DNA of 64,000 nucleotides from UBA830 sp038146925 (GTDB lineage: Bacteria; Pseudomonadota; Alphaproteobacteria; MPNO01; UBA830), in contig JAYQSP010000011.1 of the NCBI GenBank assembly GCA_038146925.1, forward strand, positions 1,178,001 through 1,242,000. Direction: 5' to 3'. Both the position numbers and the translations under genes were made by a program. The notes beneath the pieces were generated by a model that saw only the letters and a program-made list of their open reading frames with translations, was not told where the DNA came from and did not search any database. Position 1 is the stretch's first letter. Every line of letters begins with the position of its first letter. Positions 16,050 through 24,755 of this stretch are shown piece by piece.

Positions 16050-17270
16050 ATGGATCAGACCTTCCACCGCATAAAGCGGCTGCCGCCTTATGTATTCGCC
16101 GAAGTAAACGCGATGAAAGCCAGTGCGCGCGCCGCCGGCGAGGACGTAATCGATTTCGGCATGGGGAATCCGGATTCGCCGACGCCGCAACATGTGGTCG
16201 ACAAACTGGTGGAAACGGTTGCCGATCCGCGCACCCACCGGTATTCGACGTCGCGCGGCATCCCCGGTCTGCGACGTGCCAACGCGGCGTATTACGAACG
16301 CAGGTTCGGGGTCGATATAGATCCGGAAACCGAAACCATCGTCACCCTGGGGTCCAAGGAAGGCTTCGCCAATCTGGCGCAGGCGATATCCGCGCCCGGC
16401 GACGTGATCGTGGTGCCCAATCCCAGCTATCCGATCCATGCCTACGGCTTTATCATCGCCGGCGCCGCGCTGCGGCACGTGCCCGTCGGCCCGGACGTTA
16501 ATTTCATGGCGGAGCTCGAGCGCGCGGTGCAGTACAGCGTTCCGCCGCCGCTGGCGCTTGTGCTGAACTTCCCGGCCAATCCCACGGCAATGGTCGTGGA
16601 TCTGGAATTTTACGAACGTGTCGTTGCGTTCTGCAAGAAGCACGACATCATCATTATTTCCGATCTGGCCTATGCCGAAATCTATTTCGACGGCAATCCG
16701 CCTCCTTCCATTTTGCAGATCCCGGGTGCACGGGACATAGCGGTCGAATTCACGTCGCTCAGCAAGACGTATTCCATGCCCGGCTGGCGCATGGGCTTCG
16801 CAACGGGCAATGCCAAGATCATCGCGGCGCTTGCCCGGATTAAATCCTATCTCGATTACGGTGCGTTCACGCCCATTCAGGTGGCGGCGACAGCAGCGCT
16901 CAACGGCCCTCAGGACTGTGTGGACGAATTTCGGGATGTCTATCAGCGCCGCCGCGACGTGATGGTGGAATCTTTCGGCCAGGCGGGCTGGGACGTGCCG
17001 CCGCCGCCGGCGACCATGTTCGCATGGGCACCCATACCCGAGCCGTTCGCGCATTTGGGATCGCTGGAATTTTCCAAGCTGTTGCTGGCGGAAGCACAGG
17101 TTGCCGTGTCGCCTGGTCTGGGTTTCGGCGAATACGGCGACGGGTTCGTGCGCATTGCGCTGGTCGAGAACCGCCAGCGGATCCGCCAGGCCGCGCGCAA
17201 TGTGAAGCAGTTTTTCAGCGACGCCGACAAGATACTGGAGCGCGCGGAGACCCGCGCCGCCGCATTCTGA
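16050..17270 (+). CDS. Class I/II PLP aminotransferase, LL-DAP/AlaC-like
   Basis: 406 residues of aminotransferase fold type I. It begins with FHRIKRLPPYVFAEVNAMK, typical of the AlaC / LL-diaminopimelate aminotransferase-like group. Cofactor residues are Asp205 and Tyr208 (SDLAYAEI) and the Schiff-base Lys239 (SLSKTYSMPGWRMGF). It likely transfers amino groups between alanine, glutamate or diaminopimelate and 2-oxo acids. The stop TGA shares a base with the ATG of hom (TGATG), so they are coupled, which supports a role in the aspartate family of amino acids. The exact substrate cannot be told from sequence. Confidence 0.9.
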   Translation: MDQTFHRIKRLPPYVFAEVNAMKASARAAGEDVIDFGMGNPDSPTPQHVVDKLVETVADPRTHRYSTSRGIPGLRRANAAYYERRFGVDIDPETETIVTLGSKEGFANLAQAISAPGDVIVVPNPSYPIHAYGFIIAGAALRHVPVGPDVNFMAELERAVQYSVPPPLALVLNFPANPTAMVVDLEFYERVVAFCKKHDIIIISDLAYAEIYFDGNPPPSILQIPGARDIAVEFTSLSKTYSMPGWRMGFATGNAKIIAALARIKSYLDYGAFTPIQVAATAALNGPQDCVDEFRDVYQRRRDVMVESFGQAGWDVPPPPATMFAWAPIPEPFAHLGSLEFSKLLLAEAQVAVSPGLGFGEYGDGFVRIALVENRQRIRQAARNVKQFFSDADKILERAETRAAAF

Positions 17271-18559
17271 TGGCGCCCCTTCGCGTGGCGATCGCCGGAC
17301 TGGGAACGGTCGGCGCGGCGGTCGCCGATATACTGATTGCCCGCAAGGATCTGATAGCCGCCCGTTGCGGACGGTCGATCGAACTTGTCGCCGTTTCCGC
17401 CCGCGACCGGGAACGCGACCGCGGCGTTGATCTGTCGGGGATGGACTGGTTCGACGATGCCGCGGTCATGGCGACCGAAGCCGATGCCGACGTGATCCTC
17501 GAACTGATCGGCGGAGAGGACGGTATCGCCAAGGCGGTCTGCGAAAATGCGATTAAAGCCGGTCGTCACGTGGTTACAGCCAACAAGGCGCTGCTGGCGA
17601 TGCACGGGACGGCGCTTGCGCAGGTTGCCGAAACTGCAAATGTCGCACTCGGCTACGAGGCATCCGTCGCTGGCGGAATCCCTATCATAAAGGCGCTGCG
17701 CGAAGGATTTGCCGGGAACCGGATATCCAGCATTCACGGAATTCTCAACGGGACCTGCAATTATATCCTGACCACAATGCGGGAAACGGGTCGCGAATTC
17801 GATGACGTGCTGTCGGAAGCGCAGGAACTCGGCTATGCCGAAGCCGACCCGACCTTCGATGTTGAGGGGATCGATGCGGCGCACAAACTGGCGCTGCTGG
17901 CGAGCGTGGCGTTCGGAACCGAGGTCGATTTCGATGCCGTTCATGTGGAAGGAATCCGCCACATCAGCGCCGATGACATCGCCTTCGCCGACGAGTTGGG
18001 ATACCGGATCAAGCTGCTGGGTATCGCCAACCAGACGGAGGACGGCATCGAGCAGCGGGTCTATCCCTGCATGGTGCCAATGGATGCGCCGCTGGCCCAT
18101 GTCGAAGGTGTGTTCAACGCCGTGGTTGCGGAAGGCGATGCCGTCGGCACCAGTGTACTGCAGGGCAGGGGCGCCGGCGCCGGACCGACCGCCTCCGCCG
18201 TGATTTCGGATATCGCCGATATCGCCCGCGGGACGATCCTGCCGGTGTTTTCGGTGCCGGCGTCGCAGTTGTCCAGGACGGCAACGGTATCTCTCGACAG
18301 TCGGACCGGGCCCTATTACGTGCGTCTGACCGTGCTGGACCGCCCCGGGGTCATCGCCGACGTGTCGGCCGCCCTGCGGGACGAAGCAGTCTCGGTCGAG
18401 GCCCTGCTGCAGCGGGGGCGATCGGACGGGGGCTCCGTGCCCGTGGTTCTCACCCTGCATGAAACCGTCGAGGCAAACATGCAACGGGCGCTCAACCGAA
18501 TCGCCGACCTCGATACGGTGGTGGAACCACCCTGTATGATTAGAATAGAACACCTGTAA
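17270..18559 (+). CDS. hom: Homoserine dehydrogenase
   Basis: 429 residues. NAD(P)-binding starts at RVAIAGLGTVGAAVAD; the catalytic domain shows VTANKALLA, ASVAGGIPIIKALREG, ILNGTCNYILT and AQELGYAEADPTFDVEGIDAAHK; a C-terminal ACT domain (YVRLTVLDRPGVIADVS) gives feedback control, probably by threonine. It reduces aspartate semialdehyde to homoserine, the branch point to threonine and methionine, linking it to metY at 3.4-4.7 kb. The start overlaps the aminotransferase stop. A CCGCC/GGCGG hairpin without a T-run sits just after the stop. Confidence 0.96.
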   Translation: MAPLRVAIAGLGTVGAAVADILIARKDLIAARCGRSIELVAVSARDRERDRGVDLSGMDWFDDAAVMATEADADVILELIGGEDGIAKAVCENAIKAGRHVVTANKALLAMHGTALAQVAETANVALGYEASVAGGIPIIKALREGFAGNRISSIHGILNGTCNYILTTMRETGREFDDVLSEAQELGYAEADPTFDVEGIDAAHKLALLASVAFGTEVDFDAVHVEGIRHISADDIAFADELGYRIKLLGIANQTEDGIEQRVYPCMVPMDAPLAHVEGVFNAVVAEGDAVGTSVLQGRGAGAGPTASAVISDIADIARGTILPVFSVPASQLSRTATVSLDSRTGPYYVRLTVLDRPGVIADVSAALRDEAVSVEALLQRGRSDGGSVPVVLTLHETVEANMQRALNRIADLDTVVEPPCMIRIEHL

Positions 18560-18603
18560 CAAAACCGCCCGCAAGGCGGCGCGTAGACAAGGGAGAACGA
18601 ACA

Positions 18604-19593
18604 ATGGCCGATACCGGCAAGATGGACCGCAATCTGGCGCTGGAAGTTGTGCGCGTGACGGAAGCCGCTGCGCTGGCTGCGTCCCTTCAGATGGGGCGCG
18701 GCGACGAGCGCATGGCGGATCAGGTAGCGGTCGATGCCATGCGTAATGCGCTGAACAGCCTCGATATCGCCGGAACCGTCGTCATCGGGGAGGGCGAACG
18801 CGACGAAGCGCCGATGCTCTACATCGGCGAGGAAGTCGGCACCGGCAACGGCCCGAAGATCGACATCGCGCTGGATCCCCTGGAAGGAACCACGATCACG
18901 GCCAAAGGCCTGACCAATGCACTGGCGGTGATCGCGATGGCGGAGCATGGCGGATTTCTCAATTCTCCCGACGTGTATATGGACAAAATCGCGGTCGGTA
19001 GCGGTCTGCCGGAAGGAGTTGTCGACATAGATAACGAGCCTGCGGAAAACCTCGCCAATCTGGCGAAGGCAAAGGGCGTCGACGTCGAGGACATCGTCGC
19101 CTGTATCCTCGACCGGCCGCGCCATGAAGACCTGATCAAAAAGGTGCGGGACGCCGGTGCCCGGATCATGCTGATCACCGACGGCGACGTGTCCGGCGTG
19201 ATGGCGACATCGGAAGAGGCCAGCGGCGTCGACATCTATCTCGGCAGTGGCGGCGCGCCGGAAGGCGTCCTGGCGGCGGCGGCACTGCGCTGCATCGGGG
19301 GACAGATGCAGGGGCGCCTGATTTTCCGCAACGACGACGAACGCGGCCGCGCCGAACGTTGCGGCATCACCGATTTCGACCGCAAATACGACCTGCTCGA
19401 TCTCGCCAGCGGTGACGTCATGTTCGCCGCCACCGGCGTGACGAACGGCACGATGCTGAACGGCGTACGCCGGTTCTCCGGCGGGGCGAAGACGTATTCT
19501 CTGGTCATGCGCTCCAAATCCGGAACCGTGCGCTACATCGAGGCCGAGCACAATTTCAACCGCAAGACCGGTTTCGGCCCGGTCGATAACTGA
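18604..19593 (+). CDS. glpX: Class II fructose-1,6-bisphosphatase
   Basis: 329 residues matching GlpX: MDRNLALEVVRVTEAAAL, the metal site VVIGEGERDEAPMLYIGE, the phosphatase core DIALDPLEGTT, and GSGGAPEGVLAAAALRC. It removes the 1-phosphate of fructose 1,6-bisphosphate in gluconeogenesis and probably serves sedoheptulose bisphosphate as well. AGGGAGAA precedes the ATG. Placement after hom, and before recJ, is a common alphaproteobacterial order. No phosphofructokinase or glycolytic gene is near. Confidence 0.96.
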   Translation: MADTGKMDRNLALEVVRVTEAAALAASLQMGRGDERMADQVAVDAMRNALNSLDIAGTVVIGEGERDEAPMLYIGEEVGTGNGPKIDIALDPLEGTTITAKGLTNALAVIAMAEHGGFLNSPDVYMDKIAVGSGLPEGVVDIDNEPAENLANLAKAKGVDVEDIVACILDRPRHEDLIKKVRDAGARIMLITDGDVSGVMATSEEASGVDIYLGSGGAPEGVLAAAALRCIGGQMQGRLIFRNDDERGRAERCGITDFDRKYDLLDLASGDVMFAATGVTNGTMLNGVRRFSGGAKTYSLVMRSKSGTVRYIEAEHNFNRKTGFGPVDN

Positions 19594-19605
19594 CCGCGGT
19601 CCGGC

Positions 19606-21399
19606 ATGGATGGCGACGGCACCGGTGCATCCGCTTTCCTGAACGTCGAGAGATCTTTCGGCGGAAAACGCTGGCGACCGCGGCTGAACGACGAACGGGC
19701 CGCGCTGGCCATTGCCCAGCATCTGGGCGTGCCTGATGTTCTGGGACGGGTATTGGCGGCGCGTGGCGTCGGTATCGACGAGGCAGAGGCATTTCTCGAC
19801 CCCAAGCTGCGCGACCTGCTGCCGGATCCGTCGCATCTTCTGGATATGGACAAGGCGGTCGCCCGCATCGTCGGGGCGATCAATGGCGGGGAAAAGATCG
19901 GTGTGTTTGCCGATTACGACGTCGACGGTGCCTGCTCGGCCTCGTTGCTGGTCCGGTTCTTCGCGGCTTTGGGCCGGGATCTGCTCGTCTATGTGCCGGA
20001 CCGGATCGCCGAGGGGTATGGGCCCAACACACCGGCGCTCTTGAAGCTGAAGGAGCAGGGCGTTTCGCTGGTCCTCACGGTCGATTGCGGCACAACAGCG
20101 TTTTCGCCGCTGAAGGACGCTGCCGACGCAGGGCTGGATGTCGTCGTGATCGACCATCATGTCGCCGAACCGATGCTGCCCGACGCCGTGGCGGTGGTGA
20201 ATCCGAACCGGCTCGATGAAACCAGTCCGGTCGGCCAGCTATGCGCGGCGGGCATGGTGTTCATGCTGATCATCGCCGTCAATCGCGCCCTGCGCGATGC
20301 GTTCTGGTACGGGGAAGGCCACGGCGAACCGGACCTTATGAAGATGCTCGACCTCGTTGCGCTGGCGACGGTGGCGGACGTAGTGCCGCTGACCGGTGTG
20401 AACAGGGCGCTGGTGCGGCAGGGGCTTGCGGTGATGGCACGGCGGGAAAACCCGGGCATTGCCGCCCTCGCGGATATATCGCGTCTGGACGAACTGCCGG
20501 AAGCCTGGCATCTGGGATTCATGCTGGGACCGCGCGTCAATGCCGGCGGCCGGGTGGGCGAAGCCGGACTCGGCGTCAAACTGCTGACCACCAATGACAA
20601 AGACGAAGCGACCGGGATCGCCATGCGGCTCGATCAGTACAACTCCGAGCGCCGTGAAATCGAAGCCGCCGTGCTCAACGCGGCCATGGCGCAGGCCGAA
20701 CGGCAGGCCGAGGCCGACGCACCCCTGATCCTCGTCGCATCGGAGGGCTGGCATCCCGGCGTGATCGGTATCGTTGCCGGACGCATCAAGGAAACTTTCA
20801 ACCGGCCAGCCTGCGTCGTGTCGATAGAGAATGGGCTCGGCAAGGGATCGGGACGATCCGTCCGGGGCGTCGACCTCGGCCCCGCTGTGATCGCGGCGCA
20901 TCAGGCGGGACATCTGGTAAACGGGGGCGGGCACGCAATGGCTGCCGGCTTCACCGTCGCCGGGGAACGGCTGGATGATTTTCGCCGGTTCCTGACCGAC
21001 CATATCGAGAACCAGCTCGCGGGCGCGGTGCTCGCTCCGGACATCGGGATCGACGGCGCGCTCAGTCCGGAAGGCGCCACCGTGGAGTTTATCGATTCCC
21101 TCAACGATGCCGGCCCGTTCGGGGCCGGCAATCCGCGCCCGCGTTTCGTGCTGCCGGCGGTCGCGCCGATCAATGCACGGATCGTCGGGACCGATCACGT
21201 CAGCTGTTTTCTGGCCGCGCCCCAGGGCGGACCCCGGCTGAAATCCATCGCCTTCCGCACAGCCGGAACACCGGTGGGCGAAGCGCTGCTGAATGCGCGT
21301 GGCGGCGCGCTCCATGTCGCGGGACATCTGAACGTCGATACCTGGCAGGGCGATCGCAAACCGCAACTGATTATCGAGGATGTCGCGCGGGCAGGGTGA
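19606..21399 (+). CDS. recJ: Single-stranded-DNA-specific exonuclease RecJ
   Basis: 597 residues. DHH-family metal motifs are present: FADYDVDGACSASLL (DYDVDG at 103-108), LTVDCGTT, the DHH at 183-185 (VIDHHVAEP), and the DHHA1 domain with NGGGHAMAAGFTV. RecJ degrades single-stranded DNA 5' to 3' in recombination and mismatch repair. The gene begins 12 bases after glpX with only a weak ribosome binding site, so it may depend on coupling to glpX translation. The tail contains the OB-fold region. A 28-codon ORF follows. Confidence 0.96.
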   Translation: MDGDGTGASAFLNVERSFGGKRWRPRLNDERAALAIAQHLGVPDVLGRVLAARGVGIDEAEAFLDPKLRDLLPDPSHLLDMDKAVARIVGAINGGEKIGVFADYDVDGACSASLLVRFFAALGRDLLVYVPDRIAEGYGPNTPALLKLKEQGVSLVLTVDCGTTAFSPLKDAADAGLDVVVIDHHVAEPMLPDAVAVVNPNRLDETSPVGQLCAAGMVFMLIIAVNRALRDAFWYGEGHGEPDLMKMLDLVALATVADVVPLTGVNRALVRQGLAVMARRENPGIAALADISRLDELPEAWHLGFMLGPRVNAGGRVGEAGLGVKLLTTNDKDEATGIAMRLDQYNSERREIEAAVLNAAMAQAERQAEADAPLILVASEGWHPGVIGIVAGRIKETFNRPACVVSIENGLGKGSGRSVRGVDLGPAVIAAHQAGHLVNGGGHAMAAGFTVAGERLDDFRRFLTDHIENQLAGAVLAPDIGIDGALSPEGATVEFIDSLNDAGPFGAGNPRPRFVLPAVAPINARIVGTDHVSCFLAAPQGGPRLKSIAFRTAGTPVGEALLNARGGALHVAGHLNVDTWQGDRKPQLIIEDVARAG

Positions 21400-21463
21400 G
21401 CCATCCCCGCCTCAATTCCGCCATACCGCCTTGCCAGTCTTCCAGTCGGGAGGACGGTTCGAC

Positions 21464-21550
21464 ATGGAGCTTTCGATCATCGATCTGCTGCAGTTGGTGG
21501 TGGTTTTCTGCACCTGTCTCGGGGTGCTGTTTTTCTCGATCCGGTTCTAA
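21464..21550 (+). CDS. Candidate 28-residue single-span membrane protein
   Basis: A tiny ORF with an excellent ribosome binding site: GGGAGGA at 21448-21454, nine bases before the ATG. The product starts MELSIIDLLQLVVVF and ends GVLFFSIRF, one hydrophobic helix of about 20 residues with two Cys (CTC) in the middle and a single terminal Arg. It lies between recJ and the DUF2062 gene, on the same strand. Small membrane peptides of this size often go unannotated. Nothing in the sequence reveals a partner. Support is the strong SD plus hydrophobic composition; no homology known to me. Confidence 0.5.
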   Translation: MELSIIDLLQLVVVFCTCLGVLFFSIRF

Positions 21551-21604
21551 AAACAATCCGTTTCCCGGTTTTGGCCTGACGGCTTCGTGATATATTCGTA
21601 CCGG

Positions 21605-22267
21605 ATGACGAGAACCGCGCCGGACGGAGGCAGGCAGGACTTGGGGACGGACTTGGATATCGAGAGCGGGAACGGGCGGCGCCACGGCGCGGCGCGGCGG
21701 TTTTTACGCCTGTTGCGCCTGCGCCTGATCATTCCGATGATCCGCGCCGGGGGCAAGCCGGAAAATACGGCCCGTGCCGTTGCCGTCGGTTTGTTCTACG
21801 CGTTCACGCCGACCTTCGGCATCCAGATGGCGCTGACCTTCGTGCACTGGTATATCTCGCGCACGTTCTTCAGAAAGGATTTCAACGTCGTCGTCGCCAT
21901 GGCATGGACCTGGGTGACGAATTTTTTCACCGTGCCGATCTGCTATTACGCGTTTTTCCTGACCGGGCAGATCATGCTGGGCCGGTGGGACGACCTGTCG
22001 GGTTTCAACAGCTTCCGGAATTTCTGGGAAACCGCCATGGGCCGGACGGGCGGCGATCCGACTAGCATCCAGGCATGGGAGACCTATTTTTCGATTATCG
22101 TCGAAGGCTGGGGACTGGCGATCCTGGTGGGATCTGTACCGTTCGCGGTGGTCGGATATATCGTCGGATACTACTGGACGCTGCGCGTCGCGATCCGCTG
22201 GCGGGCCGCGAAACTGGCGAAACGCGCGGCGAAAGCCGAAGCGAGGCGCGCCGGCCAAACCGCCTGA
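21605..22267 (+). CDS. DUF2062 membrane protein
   Basis: 220 residues with about three to four membrane segments. The DUF2062 signature is clear: GKPENTARAVAVGLFYAFTP-like segment, followed by TFGIQMALTFVHW, then MAWTWVTNFFTVPICYYAF. The C-terminus is a basic cytoplasmic tail (KLAKRAAKAEARRAG). The biochemical role of the family is unknown; members are inner-membrane proteins, in some species linked to envelope processes. ATG at 21605 is preferred over a GTG at 21587, though neither has a strong ribosome binding site. The tRNA-Glu gene lies about 95 bases downstream. Confidence 0.85.
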   Translation: MTRTAPDGGRQDLGTDLDIESGNGRRHGAARRFLRLLRLRLIIPMIRAGGKPENTARAVAVGLFYAFTPTFGIQMALTFVHWYISRTFFRKDFNVVVAMAWTWVTNFFTVPICYYAFFLTGQIMLGRWDDLSGFNSFRNFWETAMGRTGGDPTSIQAWETYFSIIVEGWGLAILVGSVPFAVVGYIVGYYWTLRVAIRWRAAKLAKRAAKAEARRAGQTA

Positions 22268-22322
22268 TTGTGTGCGGATCGCGGGCCTGACGATTTTATC
22301 TTTCCGTGTGTCATTTAACCGG

Positions 22323-22351
22323 TTGATTTCCGGGCGGATTGTGTTTATTCC
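22323..22351 (+). promoter_or_regulatory. Promoter of tRNA-Glu
   Basis: TTGATT at 22323-22328 and TATTCC at 22346-22351 are separated by 17 bases, placing the transcription start a few bases before the tRNA 5' end at 22363. Confidence 0.45.
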
Positions 22352-22362
22352 GCTTCTCCAGC

Positions 22363-22438
22363 GACCCCATCGTCTAGAGGCCTAGGACACCACTCTTTCA
22401 CAGTGGAGACACGGGTTCGACTCCCGTTGGGGTCGCCA
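22363..22438 (+). tRNA. tRNA-Glu (anticodon UUC)
   Basis: A complete 76-base cloverleaf. Acceptor arm GACCCCA pairs with TGGGGTC, discriminator G, and CCA is encoded (22436-22438). The anticodon stem CCACT/AGTGG holds the loop CTTTCAC with TTC at 22397-22399. The T-arm reads CGGGTTCGACTCCCG. Decayed gene pieces follow it, so its 3' end could once have served as an integration site. Confidence 0.97.
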
Positions 22439-22494
22439 GTTTTTCGAATTTGAATTCTGCAGGAACGCGGTCACGCCGCAATTGCCGGCCTGCG

Positions 22495-22745
22495 CTAACC
22501 GTCTTCCGCCACAAGCTTCACCAGTTCCGTATCGAACGACACGTCACGACCCACCAACGGGTGATTGGCGTTGAGTGGCGCCGTCAGGTCGATGTCGTCC
22601 TGGGTGTTGTCGACTTAACCACGCACCGTCTCTGGAACATCCGCAACGCTTATCGGGCAGAAGGAAACCGTCAGGCGCCCAAAACCATGAACTTTCGAAA
22701 CCTTCTCGGGGCTGCCGTTCATCTCGCGCGCAAAATGGACTGAAT
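22495..22745 (-). pseudogene. Remnant of an FKBP-type peptidyl-prolyl isomerase
   Basis: The minus strand reads a C-terminal piece closely like the intact FKBP gene 0.8 kb away: NANHPLVGRDVSFDTELVKLVAEDG against DANHPLAGHDLTFDVELVEIVAEDV in the intact copy (compare NANHPLVG with DANHPLAG). Upstream in the same frame comes a stop and then FGRLTVSFCPISVADVPETV, which fits the preceding strand of the fold. No N-terminal FKBP half or start exists. It is therefore a truncated, decayed paralogue lying between tRNA-Glu and a lipoprotein gene. Confidence 0.65.
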
Positions 22746-22796
22746 CCCGCGTCCGAGAAGTTTGCGTTTCTTCGGGACAAACTGTCCCCGGTGCCT

Positions 22797-23108
22797 TTAT
22801 TCCAGCGCCGGGAAGACGCAGTCGAAATAGTAAATCTTTCGGTCGCTGAGTTCGCTTATCCGAATAGCACCCTTGTAAACGGCGGATTTTCCGAATTGCT
22901 CGCAATGGGAGTCGGCCAGCGCCTGCGCCCGCGGGATGGTCCAGCCGGTGTGAATGACCGAGACTTCGTGCTCGTTCTTGTTCGCGAATTTCGGCTTCGT
23001 GCCTCCCGTCGCTCCGCTGCAGGCGGTCATCCCCAGCATACAGAGGCCCGCCAGTGCCTGGGTAAATCGGCGCGGCGGCGGTCCAAAAACTTGTTCCAGC
23101 AGTTCCAT
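22797..23108 (-). CDS. Small hypothetical lipoprotein
   Basis: 103 residues, with a signal sequence ending in a lipobox (GLCMLGMTACSG, lipidated Cys about residue 30). The mature part is about 73 residues (KFANKNEHEVSVIHTG, then PRAQALADSHCEQFGKSA, ending RKIYYFDCVFPALE) with two Cys that may pair. This pattern of a short lipoprotein with an ADSHCEQFGK-like helix occurs in other alphaproteobacteria, where it is simply annotated hypothetical. It should sit in the periplasm, anchored to a membrane. No operon partner is obvious; the decayed FKBP fragment lies downstream. Confidence 0.7.
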   Translation of the reverse strand: MELLEQVFGPPPRRFTQALAGLCMLGMTACSGATGGTKPKFANKNEHEVSVIHTGWTIPRAQALADSHCEQFGKSAVYKGAIRISELSDRKIYYFDCVFPALE

Positions 23109-23288
23109 GCAAAACAGTCCGGTTCAGGCGTCCGTGCGTCCAGGCGTCGACGACGGACGGTTCCGGAAAAGTATAACAAAAACCGCCCGGGTATTCCCGG
23201 AGTTTGAGTTCAGCCCTTCTACGAAAAGGCTGCTTCCGAACGGACGCAACCAGTGCCCGATGGATGAGGTGAGGCGGGCGGGCTGCTG

Positions 23289-23735
23289 CTAAACGTCTTC
23301 GGCCACGATCTCCACAAGCTCCACATCGAACGTCAGGTCGTGTCCCGCCAGCGGGTGATTGGCGTCCAGCGTGACCGTGGTTTCGTCTGCCGCGATCACG
23401 CGGAGCGGGACCACCTGTCCGTCGGGGCCGGTGGCCTGCAGGGCATTGCCGACCGTCAGGTCGACGTCATCGGGGATCTGGCTGCGTTCGACCTGCTGGA
23501 TTGCCTGTTCCTGATGCGGGCCGTAGGCGTCGTTGGCTTCGATGGCGACGGTCTTCTTGTCGCCCGCCGCCATGCCGACGATCTCGGCTTCCAGCTTCGG
23601 CAGTACCTGGTTTTCGCCCAGACGGAAACCGAGCGGTTCGCGGCCCTCCGCCTCCGACGTGTCGAACACGGTGCCGTCGGCCAGCTTGCCGGTGTAGTTG
23701 ATGCGAACGATATTTCCATTGGCAGCCTGTGCCAT
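23289..23735 (-). CDS. FKBP-type peptidyl-prolyl cis-trans isomerase, SlyD-like
   Basis: 148 residues. The FKBP domain opens with IVRINYTGKLADGTVFDTSE, continues with EPLGFRLGENQVLPKLE and GMAAGDKKTVAIEANDAYG, and has the SlyD-type insert-in-flap region between about 70 and 120 with ERSQIPDDVDLTVG. It lacks SlyD's His/Cys-rich metal tail. It catalyses proline isomerisation and acts as a folding helper in the cytoplasm. The ATG at 23735 has AGAGGAG upstream. A decayed relative lies downstream at 22.5 kb. Confidence 0.93.
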   Translation of the reverse strand: MAQAANGNIVRINYTGKLADGTVFDTSEAEGREPLGFRLGENQVLPKLEAEIVGMAAGDKKTVAIEANDAYGPHQEQAIQQVERSQIPDDVDLTVGNALQATGPDGQVVPLRVIAADETTVTLDANHPLAGHDLTFDVELVEIVAEDV

Positions 23736-23916
23736 CGCGTGTCTCCTCTGGTTGCGCGGGAGAAGGCCCGGCGATCTGGCGACATACCTGGCGTTGATCG
23801 GCCGACAGAACCTGGCCGGGGGTATTCCCGGCCACTCGGTTGATGGCCGGCACGCTAACAAAGGCGCCGGGTCAGTGCAAACGATGGCCGGCGAATGGAG
23901 ACAAAAGGCGGGACAA

Positions 23917-24738
23917 TCAGCCGCGGATTGCTTCCTGAGGCACGTCCGGATCGGCATAGGCGCGAATCCAGTGCTGGATCGTTTCCATGCAGACGGGGTC
24001 GAGATCGTAGCGTGGTTCCGGGTCGTAATCCCAGTTGCCGTAGTCGTCCTTGCCGCGCACCAGAATCGCCGTGCGCCGGTCGAGAACGCATTTAACCCGC
24101 GTCGGCAGGAATGTGAACGACATGCCCATTCTGCGGTCGTCGGTCGTATTCGGCCCTGACGCGTGAAGCTGGCGTTCGTGATGGATGGAAAACTGTCCGG
24201 CTTTCAGCGGCATGTAGACCGCTTCGCTTTCGTCGATCCCGACGATGGTCTGCCCGCGGGCGAGCAGGTTGTTTTCATCGTAGGTTTCCTCATGCTGCTG
24301 GTCGGGCCATTCATGGCTGCCCGGCAGCACTTTCATGCATCCGTTTTCGGGCGTCGCATCCGTGAAGGCGAGCCAGAGAGTAATCACGTCGTGCGGATCC
24401 AGACCGTAATAGGCGGAATCCTGGTGCCAGGACACGAATTTGCCGTCGCCGGCGTCCTTGAACCAGAACGTCGACAGATAAAGCAGTATGTCCGAGCCGA
24501 TCAGGTCTTCGACGGCGTCGAGAATTTTGGGATGATGGGCGATCTCTTCCAGCCACTTGAAGGCGAGGTGGCATTTGATGCGGACGTAACTGGATATGCT
24601 GCCGTCGATGGAAGCTTCGTAGGCTTCCAGTTTGCGTCGGCACTCTGCGGCTTCTTCCGTCGTCAGGCAGTCGAAGGGAAACACGTAGCCGTCGTTCCGG
24701 AACTGTTCGACCTGTTCGGGGGTAAGAACCTTGGGCAT
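23917..24738 (-). CDS. Phytanoyl-CoA dioxygenase (PhyH) family protein
   Basis: 273 residues of the PhyH group of Fe(II)/2-oxoglutarate oxygenases. Iron ligands are His105 and Asp107 (SWHQDSAYYGL) and His192 (RQLHASGPN), with a following Arg (about 202) for 2-oxoglutarate. The MKVLPGSH segment is typical of bacterial PhyH proteins such as ectoine hydroxylase and phosphonate or quaternary-amine oxygenases. The substrate is unknown. It is the last gene of a four-gene minus-strand operon (RidA, alpha/beta hydrolase, DUF1989, PhyH), suggesting it hydroxylates an amine or amide handled by its neighbours. Confidence 0.9.
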   Translation of the reverse strand: MPKVLTPEQVEQFRNDGYVFPFDCLTTEEAAECRRKLEAYEASIDGSISSYVRIKCHLAFKWLEEIAHHPKILDAVEDLIGSDILLYLSTFWFKDAGDGKFVSWHQDSAYYGLDPHDVITLWLAFTDATPENGCMKVLPGSHEWPDQQHEETYDENNLLARGQTIVGIDESEAVYMPLKAGQFSIHHERQLHASGPNTTDDRRMGMSFTFLPTRVKCVLDRRTAILVRGKDDYGNWDYDPEPRYDLDPVCMETIQHWIRAYADPDVPQEAIRG

Positions 24739-24755
24739 GACGCGCTCTCCCGGAA

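Noticed and set aside
18560..18603. Hairpin CCGCC/GGCGG between hom and glpX as a terminator
   Set aside because: The stem is short and no T-run follows; it overlaps the glpX leader, so readthrough is expected.
18316..20160. 614-codon minus-strand frame across hom, glpX and recJ
   Set aside because: It spans three well-supported genes on the opposite strand and has no recognisable domain or ribosome binding site.
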